59,040 bases of DNA, from positions 1-59,040 of the forward strand of contig DXEG01000056.1 of assembly GCA_019115125.1 (NCBI GenBank), in the 5' to 3' direction. This document shows positions 15,795 through 23,788 of this stretch, one piece after another. A program made the translations under genes and the position numbers. Every line of letters starts with the position of its first letter. The stretch's first letter is position 1. The stretch is from Candidatus Blautia faecipullorum. GTDB taxonomy: Bacteria > Bacillota > Clostridia > Lachnospirales > Lachnospiraceae. The notes beneath the pieces are model-generated. The model was not told where the DNA came from. It did no database searches and was given only the letters and a program-made list of their open reading frames with translations.

Positions 15795-16673
15795 ATGAAA
15801 ATTACAGAAGCATTTGAACGTGGAGAATTTGTAGTTACTGCGGAAGTAGGACCGCCGAAAGGATTTCATATTGAACACATGCTGGAGGAAGCGAAGACTT
15901 ATCTGAGCGGCATTACCGCGGTGAACGTAACGGACAACCAGTCCTCCGTTATGCGTCTGGGCTCTCTGGCTACTTGCAAAGCCTTAAAGGATGAGGGGCT
16001 GACCCCTATTTTCCAGATGACCTGCCGCGACAGGAACCGTATTGCTCTGGAATCCGATCTTTTAAGCGCCGCTTTATTTGGAATCGAGAATCTTCTTCTC
16101 CTGACAGGCGACCACACCAAGCTGGGCGATCATCCTCAGGCAAAGCCTGTATTTGACCTGGATTCCGTATCTCTTATCCATGCGGTAAAACAGCTTGAGT
16201 CAGGCGTGGATCTTGGCGGAAACGAGCTTGTTGGCGAACCGCCGAAATTCGCCAAGGGCGCTGTCGTATCGCCCTGCAGCGATTCCGTTGACGTGCAGCT
16301 TGCTAAGATGGAGAGAAAGGTTGCCGCAGGCGCGGAGTATTTCCAGACCCAGGCTGTTTATGAGCCGGAAAAATTTATCCAGTTCATGGAAAAAGCGAAA
16401 CAGTTCGGCAAACCGGTTCAGCTTGGTATCGTAATCCCGAAATCTGTAGGTATGTGCAGATACATGAACGCGAATGTGGCCGGTATCCACATTCCTGAGG
16501 ATATGATTAACGAGCTGAAGGCAGACAAAGAAAAAACAAAAGCGGGCATCACCGGAGTGGAGATTGCCGCTCGTATTATCAGAGAATGTAAGCCGTACTG
16601 CCAGGGCGTACATATCATGGCAATGGGCTGGGAGTCCAAGGTTCCGTCTCTTCTTGAGCAGGCCGGACTTTAA
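15795..16673 (+). CDS. metF: 5,10-Methylenetetrahydrofolate reductase, MetF
   Basis: A 292-residue FAD-dependent TIM barrel that reduces methylene-THF to methyl-THF. FVVTAEVGPPKG near residue 12 carries the catalytic Glu, and NVTDNQSSVMRLGS, LLLTGDHTKLGDHP and EYFQTQAVYEPEKF are family-typical. The length matches the short bacterial form. It is the last gene of the MetV-RnfC / MetV / MetF module and is followed by a strong terminator. No other Wood-Ljungdahl genes lie in the window, so it may serve methionine synthesis or acetogenesis elsewhere. Confidence 0.93.
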   Translation: MKITEAFERGEFVVTAEVGPPKGFHIEHMLEEAKTYLSGITAVNVTDNQSSVMRLGSLATCKALKDEGLTPIFQMTCRDRNRIALESDLLSAALFGIENLLLLTGDHTKLGDHPQAKPVFDLDSVSLIHAVKQLESGVDLGGNELVGEPPKFAKGAVVSPCSDSVDVQLAKMERKVAAGAEYFQTQAVYEPEKFIQFMEKAKQFGKPVQLGIVIPKSVGMCRYMNANVAGIHIPEDMINELKADKEKTKAGITGVEIAARIIRECKPYCQGVHIMAMGWESKVPSLLEQAGL

Positions 16674-16710
16674 TCTGCTGATCCAATGATAAAAAATAAG
16701 CAATGAAGCA

Positions 16711-16760
16711 GGGACAGCCGCGTCAGTGATCAAAAATCATAGACGCGGCTGTCCCTTTTT
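16711..16760 (+). terminator. Rho-independent terminator after metF
   Basis: A perfect 14-base stem, GGGACAGCCGCGTC (16711-16724) with GACGCGGCTGTCCC (16742-16755), is followed by TTTTT. Confidence 0.95.
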
Positions 16761-16843
16761 GCTGTATCCTGTCTGGTTGTATCTTTATTTCATGGGAAAT
16801 AAGCAGAAGTATGTCGCTAATGCGCCATTCTTTATAGTGCCTT

Positions 16844-17263
16844 TCATCTCCTTAAATATGAGACCAGGGCCTTATAAAGTTCCGGCATTTCCTTTTTTAC
16901 AAACATCACCCTGCCTGTGGCGTCCAGGAAGCAATGCTCCGAGCCGGCCTGGCAGACGATTTTGCCGCCGGAGTTTTTCATACAGTAAGAAAGCTTCAGC
17001 CGGACTCCGTTAAATTCCTCCACTGAGACATGAATGGAGATCTGATCGGCAAAGGTGGTGCTTATTTTATATTTACATTCCACCGCCGTCACAGGGGAAA
17101 CAATCCCCAGAGATTCCAGCCGGGCATAGTCCCAGCCTGTCTGCCGGAGAAAGTCGATACGTGCCTCCTCCATCCAGCGGATATAGTTGGAATGATGGGT
17201 GATGCCCATTTTATCCGTCTCGTAATATTGAACGGTATGTATATAGTCGGAAAAAGAATCCAT
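16844..17263 (-). CDS. YbgC/4HBT-type hotdog acyl-CoA thioesterase
   Basis: A 139-residue single hotdog domain. The start MDSFSDYIHTVQYYETDKM follows GAGGAGGAC. The active-site region YYETDKMGITHHSNYIRWMEE matches the 4-hydroxybenzoyl-CoA thioesterase pattern D-x-(D/M)-G-x-x-x-(H/N)-x-N-Y-x-R, with an Asp near residue 16. It hydrolyses acyl- or aroyl-CoA in the cytoplasm. It stands alone on the minus strand between two plus-strand operons, and nothing in the context defines the acyl group. Confidence 0.87.
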   Translation of the reverse strand: MDSFSDYIHTVQYYETDKMGITHHSNYIRWMEEARIDFLRQTGWDYARLESLGIVSPVTAVECKYKISTTFADQISIHVSVEEFNGVRLKLSYCMKNSGGKIVCQAGSEHCFLDATGRVMFVKKEMPELYKALVSYLRR

Positions 17264-17648
17264 AATTTGTCCTCCTCTCGGCGTCAGCGTGCAGCGGCGC
17301 CGCATTTCTATGATGTACTTCTATTATTAAAACACCATTTCAGAAGAAATACAATGCTATTGTTTCTCCCCGGAAAATTGGATTATCAGTGTAACTGGAA
17401 AAATCATGTATCGGTTCAGCTCATACAGTGGTTGGGAAGCATAAGACATGCCTGCATCTTTTTGCGGGCGGACATCTGTATGAGCTGTTACAATTTATTC
17501 CGATTTATAGTATACAGGTAAATCCACGAATCTACAAATCGGAGGTCATTACATATTGTCTGTTATGAAATTATAGAAACGCTCATTACAGAGTAGTGCA
17601 AAAATGTCCTTTCTATGATATGATTTTCTTAATCTATTTAAAGAGGAA
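17264..17648. other. Intergenic region with a nested inverted repeat
   Basis: No gene is visible. Perfect 12-base arms CAGCTCATACAG (17417-17428) and CTGTATGAGCTG (17476-17487) enclose a 47-base loop that can itself form a 7-base stem (GCCTGCA with TTGCGGGC). The 5' side resembles 9837-9858. Its role is unknown. Confidence 0.55.
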
Positions 17649-18122
17649 ATGAGGGAGCAGATGAGCAGGATCAGGATCATAAAGAAGAATGATGAATACA
17701 GCACGGAATACGAGATCGGGGATGTTTTCGAGGTCGCCGGAACATGGTATGGAGGCGTTCATATCGCGGGAAAGACGGGAATACCTGTTTCTCTGGATAA
17801 AGAGGAATATACAGAGCTGGGCACAGGGGATACAGAACCGGAATCTCAGGGGGAAGGCATGAGTCAGAGAGAGCTGAGGATCGGAGATATTGTACAGCAT
17901 TTTAAAAGAGAACAGGTACCGGCGGATACATCTGAGTATCTGTACAAGATCATCGCTTTTGCCCGGCATACGGAGACAGAGGAAATGCTGGTGGTGTACC
18001 AGGCTTTGTACGCTCCCTTTGAGGTGTTCGCGAGGCCCTGGGATATGTTTATGAGCAGGGTGGATAAAAGGAAATATCCGAATATAAAACAGGAGTACCG
18101 TTTCGAGAAGATGAACCTGTAA
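17649..18122 (+). CDS. DUF1653 domain protein
   Basis: A 157-residue soluble protein. Residues ~75-155 are DUF1653: IGDIVQHFKRE ... YLYKIIAFARHTETEEMLVVY ... RPWDMFMSRVD ... KYPNIKQEYRFE. The N-terminal ~65 residues form an extra segment (YEIGDVFEVAGTWYGGVHI) that resembles a small beta domain. DUF1653 proteins are uncharacterised and SH3-like. The start could be the ATG at 17649 or the one at 17661, which has the better spaced GAGGGAG. It is the first gene before the glutamate-synthase-like gene. Confidence 0.8.
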   Translation: MREQMSRIRIIKKNDEYSTEYEIGDVFEVAGTWYGGVHIAGKTGIPVSLDKEEYTELGTGDTEPESQGEGMSQRELRIGDIVQHFKREQVPADTSEYLYKIIAFARHTETEEMLVVYQALYAPFEVFARPWDMFMSRVDKRKYPNIKQEYRFEKMNL

Positions 18123-18211
18123 AAGAGATTCGCGTACCGGAGGGAGGAACCGGGCGAAAGAGAGACAGATGATGAAAAATAATTTATTAGGAATAAGGAG
18201 GCGAAATTAAT

Positions 18212-19600
18212 ATGGCAAGATACAGATGCAGTGTGTGCGGTTATATCTATGATGAAGAAAAAGAGGGGGCGCCTTTTTCAGAATTGAAGGAATGTCCGGT
18301 CTGCCACCAGCCTACGGAGAAGTTCACGGTCTATGAAGAGGATCACGGCACGGAGCTGCCCCGTGAAAAAGAACTGAAGCTGGATTATCCCAGAGAGTTT
18401 GTCCGTCAGGATGAATCCTGCAGATACATGAAGGAGATCCATGAAATGGCCGTAACCGGAAAAAGTATTCACGCGGCTATGGGAACGGAGCTGCCGATGC
18501 CTTCCTGGGACGACATCCTTATTCTGGGCGCGCAGCTGGATCCCATGCCCCTGGAGGAGGGAGCTCCGGTTAGGACGACGACGGTGATCGGAAAACACGC
18601 GGCCAAGCCTTTGATCCTTGAAAATCCGGTGTACGTTTCCCACATGTCCTTCGGAGCATTGTCAAGAGAGGCAAAGATTTCTCTGGCAAAGGGCTCAGCT
18701 ATGGCGCACAGCGCTATGTGCTCCGGGGAGGGAGGAATCCTTCCGGAGGAAATGCAGGCGGCGGATAAGTATATTTTTGAATATGTAGGAAATCTTTACA
18801 GTGTGACCCCGGAGAATCTGAGAAACGCGGACGCCATCGAGATCAAGATCGGTCAGGGTACAAAGCCCGGAATGGGAGGTCATCTGCCAGGGGAAAAGGT
18901 CACCAGAGAGATCAGTGAAGTAAGAAATAAGCCCATGGGTAAAGATGTGATCGCGCCGTCCAGATTTCCCGGTATCAATACAAAAGAGGATCTGAAAAAT
19001 CTGATCACTCAGTTAAGATATGCTTCCGAAGGAAGGCCGATCGGAGTGAAGATCGCCGCGGGAAGGATCGAGAGGGACCTGGCGTTCTGCGTCTACGCGG
19101 AGCCGGACTTTATCACCATAGACGGCCGGGGCGGAGCCACAGGCTCTTCGCCGAAGCTTCTGAGGGACTCTTCCAGTGTTCCGACTATCTATGCTCTCCA
19201 CAGAGCCAGAAAATACCTGGATAGTATTCATTCGGACATCAGTCTGATCATTACCGGAGGTTTGAGAGTGTCCTCTGATTTTGCCAAGGCGATCGCCATG
19301 GGCGCGGACGCGGTAGCGGTGGCGTCGGCGGCGCTTATGGCCATGGCCTGCCAGCAGTATAAGATCTGCGGTACCGGAATGTGTCCTATGGGAATCGCCA
19401 CTCAGGATGAGGATCTGAGAACCCGTCTTCATAAGGACGCCGCCGCGGCGAGAGTGGCGAATTACCTGAACGTATCCCTGGAGGAGCTGAAGATGTTCGC
19501 GAGAATTACGGGACACGAGGATCTTCATGAGCTTTCTGTGGAGGATCTCTGCACAGTCAGCCGGGAGATTAGCGAATATACGGATATTCCGCACGCGTAA
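18212..19600 (+). CDS. Rubredoxin-domain glutamate-synthase-like flavoprotein
   Basis: A 462-residue protein. Residues 1-35 form a short rubredoxin-like iron site (C6, C9, C28, C31). From ~80 on it is the FMN-binding (alpha/beta)8 domain of the glutamate synthase large subunit: SHMSFGALSREAK, CSGEGGILPEE, KIGQGTKPGMGGHLPG, DGRGGATGSSP and the Fe-S motif CGTGMCPMGIATQD. It lacks the glutaminase and C-terminal domains of full GltB. Such proteins are common in anaerobes; whether they make glutamate or serve another FMN chemistry is unsettled. The start follows AAGGAGG. An HpcH-type aldolase follows 54 bases later. Confidence 0.88.
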   Translation: MARYRCSVCGYIYDEEKEGAPFSELKECPVCHQPTEKFTVYEEDHGTELPREKELKLDYPREFVRQDESCRYMKEIHEMAVTGKSIHAAMGTELPMPSWDDILILGAQLDPMPLEEGAPVRTTTVIGKHAAKPLILENPVYVSHMSFGALSREAKISLAKGSAMAHSAMCSGEGGILPEEMQAADKYIFEYVGNLYSVTPENLRNADAIEIKIGQGTKPGMGGHLPGEKVTREISEVRNKPMGKDVIAPSRFPGINTKEDLKNLITQLRYASEGRPIGVKIAAGRIERDLAFCVYAEPDFITIDGRGGATGSSPKLLRDSSSVPTIYALHRARKYLDSIHSDISLIITGGLRVSSDFAKAIAMGADAVAVASAALMAMACQQYKICGTGMCPMGIATQDEDLRTRLHKDAAAARVANYLNVSLEELKMFARITGHEDLHELSVEDLCTVSREISEYTDIPHA

Positions 19601-19654
19601 TGTCTCAGCCAGGAAGAAAAGTGAAAGACGGCAGAAAATTCATGGGAGGAACAA

Positions 19655-20476
19655 ATGAAGTCAAATAGAATCAGAGAAATGCTGAACCAGGGGAAAGCAA
19701 CCCTTGGTACAAGGGTGCACAGCACATATCCGGGCATGGCGGAGCTGGTGGGCGTGACGGGGAATTTTGATTATATTGAATTTCCGGCGGAATATATGCC
19801 CTTTGATCAGTACGATATGGAAAATATCGTCAGAGCGTCAGAGCTTCACGGTATGGGAAGTATGATGAAGATTGATTTTACAAACCGGTTTTATGTTGCG
19901 CAGAAGGCCATGGGAGCAGGTTTCCAGGCTCTGTTGTTCGCGGATCACAAAACCCCGGATGAGATCAGGGAAACCATCCGCTATTGTAAGTCGGATACTC
20001 CTCGTTCCGGCGGACGTTACGGCTACCCGGGACGGCGCTTTATCGGATATCAGCCGGATCTTGTTCAGATGGATCATGCCGCGCGGCTGGATGAGACGGT
20101 GCTTTGCTTTATGATCGAAAAAAAAGAAGCGATGGACAACATAGAGGAGATCTGTTCTATCCCCGGAGTGGATATGGTGCAGTTCGGCCCCAGTGATTAT
20201 TCCATGAGCCACGGACAGAACGCCCGGGAGTACATGGAGGAGTGCAGAGCGGCGGAAAGAAAAATGATCGAAGCCGCTCATAAGCACGGCGTGGCGGCGC
20301 GGTGCGAAATATATGGATCGCCGGACGCGGTTCACTATTATCATGAGCTTGGCGTCAGGCATGTATGCTTTGGGGACGAATTGAAAATTTATAATAAATT
20401 CCTCAGGGAAGAAGGCAGAAAAATGAAGGATATGATGCAGTCCTGGAAACAGGATTTTCCAGGAGAAAATGAATAA
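19655..20476 (+). CDS. HpcH/HpaI-family aldolase
   Basis: A 273-residue class II (metal-dependent) aldolase of the HpcH/HpaI/citrate-lyase-beta TIM-barrel family. Likely metal and substrate residues are in FMIEKKEAMDNIEEI (Glu) and DMVQFGPSDYSMSHG (Asp), with an N-terminal Arg in LGTRVHS. The family cleaves 2-keto-4-hydroxy acids to pyruvate or an aldehyde. The start follows GGGAGG. It lies between the flavoprotein and a small acidic protein gene, with 54 bases and ~10 bases of spacing, so an operon is likely. The substrate is unknown. Confidence 0.87.
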   Translation: MKSNRIREMLNQGKATLGTRVHSTYPGMAELVGVTGNFDYIEFPAEYMPFDQYDMENIVRASELHGMGSMMKIDFTNRFYVAQKAMGAGFQALLFADHKTPDEIRETIRYCKSDTPRSGGRYGYPGRRFIGYQPDLVQMDHAARLDETVLCFMIEKKEAMDNIEEICSIPGVDMVQFGPSDYSMSHGQNAREYMEECRAAERKMIEAAHKHGVAARCEIYGSPDAVHYYHELGVRHVCFGDELKIYNKFLREEGRKMKDMMQSWKQDFPGENE

Positions 20477-20486
20477 GGAGACAGAT

Positions 20487-20705
20487 ATGGAAAAATTGAT
20501 TTATATATCGCCATTGGCTGACAAAGAGGACAAGCTGGAACAGATTACGGATTGTCTGGAAGAGCTGAAGCATGAGCTTGGGGATGTGACCGCGGATTAT
20601 GAAGATGAAAACCCGGACAGTGAAATACTGGACGCGCTTACAGAAGCCCTGGACGCTCTGGAGGACGCTTATGATACGCTCGGGGAGATCCTGGCGGATT
20701 TATGA
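20487..20705 (+). CDS. Small acidic protein, unknown
   Basis: A 72-residue, very acidic, mostly helical protein starting MEKLIYISPLADKEDKLEQ, with DALTEALDALEDAYDTLGEI as a C-terminal amphipathic helix. AAGGAGACAGAT before the ATG supports this start, 10 bases after the aldolase stop. It is probably the last gene of that operon. I do not recognise a family. Confidence 0.65.
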   Translation: MEKLIYISPLADKEDKLEQITDCLEELKHELGDVTADYEDENPDSEILDALTEALDALEDAYDTLGEILADL

Positions 20706-20763
20706 TAAATGCTTTATTATTACACTGTAAGGATGCAGAACTAAAAATAGAGAGGTGCCGGTC

Positions 20764-21216
20764 ATGATTTATTTGTATACAAATACAGAAGCTGAAAAAG
20801 AGTTTATTATGTTAAACGATCAGTTTTTTAATCTGAATACAAGTAATAAACCGATTGGCGAAAGAGAGAGGAACGCCATCTGGGAGATAGATCATGCAAA
20901 AGTTACAGAGGATAACCACATTGAGACAAAGTACGGAATAGGAATTCTGCGCAATCTGTCAAGTGGGTGTAAAACATACCTGAATGTGGTTATGAACCCG
21001 GAAAAAATATTCAGTGTCGCGGAGTGCGGCGCAAATGTGCTGAGCAGATTATTTCTGATGGATAATATTCATTTATATATGACTTATCCAGAGCGTTTTG
21101 ACATTCCGGAGGAGAAACAGATATGTTTTAATAACAGAGAAATTGTGACAGGAAGACAGGGCTTTGAGCAGTGGTGGTCCAGGGAATACGCAGGGAGGGA
21201 TGAAAGTGATTTATGA
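20764..21216 (+). CDS. DUF4869-like protein (first gene of the three-gene cassette)
   Basis: A 150-residue soluble protein beginning MIYLYTNTEAEKEFIMLND after AGAGGTG. It contains RNAIWEIDHAKVTEDNHIETKYGIGIL and a C-terminal GFEQWWSREYAG. From memory it resembles DUF4869 proteins of Lachnospiraceae, whose function is unknown. It overlaps the start of the next gene by about 17 bases. The three genes 20764-22278 are clearly AT-richer than their neighbours, which suggests transfer as a unit. Confidence 0.7.
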   Translation: MIYLYTNTEAEKEFIMLNDQFFNLNTSNKPIGERERNAIWEIDHAKVTEDNHIETKYGIGILRNLSSGCKTYLNVVMNPEKIFSVAECGANVLSRLFLMDNIHLYMTYPERFDIPEEKQICFNNREIVTGRQGFEQWWSREYAGRDESDL

Positions 21217-21616
21217 TAAGATTGAATTTAAAGCGGCTCCATTTTCATATTCTCTGACATTTTCCAGCCGGATTATACTGGTGCGTGGAGACAGCGCTAC
21301 CGGAAAAACTTATCTTTATCAGATGCTGGAGGATGTGAAATTTTTGCCGGGGTATGGGAACATCAGACTGTTTAATTACAAAAGCGAAAATTTTCACAAA
21401 GAACTGCATCAATGTAAAAATAAATTTATCGTGATAGATAATGCGGACATTTTGCTTACGGACGAAGACAAAAGATTTATTAACTTTGAAAAAAGTAACC
21501 AATTTATGTTATTTATGCGTAATTGTGACGGTCTGAATCTTACCAGAGACAGCTTTACGGTACTGGATGAAAACGACTATCATGTTTCGCTTAGGAGGGA
21601 ACTTGTACCTGCATGA
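21200..21616 (+). CDS. Small P-loop NTPase (second gene of the cassette)
   Basis: A 138-residue protein with a clear Walker A motif GDSATGKT (residues 30-37) and a Walker B-like FIVIDNADILL (76-86, D80 followed by N rather than E). It is far shorter than AAA proteins and lacks visible sensor or arginine-finger regions, so it may act as a minimal NTP-binding switch with its partners. The ATG at 21200 sits right against GGGAGGG; the in-frame GTG at 21206 has ideal spacing and may be the real start. The stop overlaps the next ATG by 4 bases. Confidence 0.7.
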   Translation: MKVIYDKIEFKAAPFSYSLTFSSRIILVRGDSATGKTYLYQMLEDVKFLPGYGNIRLFNYKSENFHKELHQCKNKFIVIDNADILLTDEDKRFINFEKSNQFMLFMRNCDGLNLTRDSFTVLDENDYHVSLRRELVPA

Positions 21617-22278
21617 AATATATTTGGACGGAGGATACGGGAGCGGGGCTTCATTATTGGGAATTGGTAAACCATTTCCTGCTTTATGATGAATATATTG
21701 TAGAATCAAAACAAAGTAATCAGGGCTTGCTTGATGCAGTGCGAGCTATAGATCTGTCCGCTCCTGATCATTATTTTCTCGCATTTGATATCGTGTATGA
21801 CAACATGGATATCATGAATAAATATCTTGACCTGGTTGAGCTAGCGGATCGCAGTGCGGGAAAAATCAGATTGCTTGATACTACCTGTTTTGAGTATACT
21901 ATTGTTGCTTTTAAAGAGCTGATAAACTGGACAGAGTCTGGGCGGAAGGACAAAATTTCTATTCGCAGGAATATTCTGGAAGCAATGGAAGGTCATCAAA
22001 TTAATCTGGATAAAATTACAGACAGGAAAACATTGCAGTATCTTATGGGATTTAAAAGGTATTCTACGGAAAGAGTTATGAAGTCCCTCGCATATGAGTT
22101 GACTGACCAGAAGGAATGGAGTGTGAAAGGTCACAGAATGGGAGGATGCTGGTATAAAGACTGTTGTGTTATGGATTGGGAGGAGAACTGCAGAATCAAG
22201 GGGATGAAAGGGAAAGAAAAAATTTCTGTTTTCCTGCAGGACGAGGAAACCACCAGGATCATGTCGGCATTTCCATAA
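21613..22278 (+). CDS. Uncharacterised protein (third gene of the cassette)
   Basis: A 221-residue protein not recognised. It starts MKYIWTEDTGAGLHYWELV and is joined to the P-loop gene by an ATGA overlap, which implies coupled translation. It has conserved-looking acidic residues in FLAFDIVYDNMDIMNKYLDL, a lysine/arginine-rich middle (KFYLMGFKRYSTERVMKS-like helix), and a Cys-rich patch GCWYKDCCVMDWEENC near the C-terminus. No transmembrane segment or signal peptide is visible. Its strict coupling to the NTPase gene suggests a shared complex. Confidence 0.65.
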   Translation: MKYIWTEDTGAGLHYWELVNHFLLYDEYIVESKQSNQGLLDAVRAIDLSAPDHYFLAFDIVYDNMDIMNKYLDLVELADRSAGKIRLLDTTCFEYTIVAFKELINWTESGRKDKISIRRNILEAMEGHQINLDKITDRKTLQYLMGFKRYSTERVMKSLAYELTDQKEWSVKGHRMGGCWYKDCCVMDWEENCRIKGMKGKEKISVFLQDEETTRIMSAFP

Positions 22279-22287
22279 TGAGGAGGG

Positions 22288-23494
22288 ATGAAAAATAAAA
22301 AACAAAAGATTTTTTCTGGAGCATCTCTCCCAGCTTATGCACACAGGGATTTTTGCTCTGACGGGGGAGGAGCTGGTCTCCTATGAGGAGAATCCCCAGT
22401 ATAACCCTCTGTACGTAAACGCGGATCTCCGGCGGAGGCTTGAGGAGGCGGCGGGGCGGCAGAAGGAGCCGGTTCTGTTCCGGGACGTACACCAGATATA
22501 TTTTGCCTGCATCCGCGGGGAAGAGAACGTCAGCTATTTTATCGGCCCCATGGCTACCGGAGAAATGAACCGGGTACAGCGCCACAGGTTTTATCATTTT
22601 TATGGAGTGGACGAGAAGTGGGAAAAGGCGCTGCACTTTCGTCCGGTGACGGAGATTTTCAAGCTGACCGCCATGCTCGCGGAGACCCTTGCCGGACTGG
22701 AATTTACAGAAAGGGAGATCGTCGAGGCCAATCAGCTTTTTCATTTATCCAGGGAAGAAGAACTCATGGAGCAGACCCGGTTTGACATCAAGGAAGATGA
22801 AGCGGATATTTACCGCCACAGTTATCAGGAGGAACGTCGGCTTCTGGATATGGTCCGTGAGGGAAATGTGGAGGAGGCCGTGCGCATTGCCCGCCAGATC
22901 GACCCGGAGATCGGAAATCTGGGCAGCAGTGAGCTGGAGCACTGGAGAAACGTGCTGGTCATTTCAGCGACGCTCTGCGCCAGAGCCGCCATAGAGGGCG
23001 GAGTGATGCCTTATATCGCCTACCGCATGAGCGGATTTTATATTAACAAGGGCTCCGGCTGCAGGGATATCCCCCAGATACTTCAGTACCGGAATCACGC
23101 GGTGGAGGAGCTTGCCCGGCGGGTGCAGGAAGTAAAGGCAAAGCGTCACACCTCAAGCTATACCGAACAGTGTAAGGATTATGTGCGGAAGCATTTTAAA
23201 GAAAAAATTTATCTGGATGAAATCGCGGATAAGCTGGGGATCAGCAGCAGCTACCTGTCCAGACTGTTCCGAAAAGAGACGGGGGTGTGCTTCCAGGACT
23301 ATGTAACCCAGGTGCGGGTGGAGCTGGCGGCCAACCTTTTGACTTATTCGGAGGAACCGCTGCCGAAGATTGCCGAGTATGTGAATTTTCCCTCTCAGAG
23401 CTATTTCGGGAAAAAATTTAAAGAGCTGAAGCATATGACGCCCAGGCAGTACCGGGAGAGATATAAACCTCTGGAATTTTATGAGGAAAAATAA
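22288..23494 (+). CDS. AraC-family transcriptional regulator, start apparently frameshifted
   Basis: The continuous frame from 22337 encodes 385 residues. The C-terminal ~100 residues are the AraC double helix-turn-helix (IYLDEIADKLGISSSYLSRLF ... PLPKIAEYVNFPSQSYFGKKF). The N-terminal part is a large sensory domain. The only well-placed ribosome binding site (AGGAGGG, 22281-22287) serves the ATG at 22288, which is in the wrong frame. Removing one A from the six-A run 22297-22302 gives MKNKNKRFFLEHLSQLMH, in frame with the rest. So there is either a real +1 shift near the start, a sequence error, or weak initiation at 22337. It probably controls the glycoside genes downstream. Confidence 0.85.
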
Positions 23495-23496
23495 AA

Positions 23497-23555
23497 TGAG
23501 TGCAATATCATATCATAAATATCAAAATCGTGATATGATTTGCGCTCTTTTTTTG
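23497..23555 (+). terminator. Terminator after the araC-type gene
   Basis: An imperfect hairpin, GAGTGCAATATCATATCA with TGATATGATTTGCGCTC, is followed by TTTTTTT. The remaining ~230 bases before the rhamnosidase gene hold no gene and no promoter I am sure of. Confidence 0.8.
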
Positions 23556-23788
23556 TTACTCTTTTTACACGATATGGGAATATTGGGTAGGCTTGTGGGA
23601 GTACACAGCAATCCGTAGGTATCATAGCTAGAGGGCTTTTGCCCCCAATATCTTTATACAGGAGCATAGGGAAACCTGTACTTTGGAATGGAAACTTTAA
23701 AAAGATGACCATAAATATTATAAAAAGGCGAATTACCCAGCCGACCTGGGAGAAAGGAGAAAATCCAATCACTTTCTAATATGATTGG

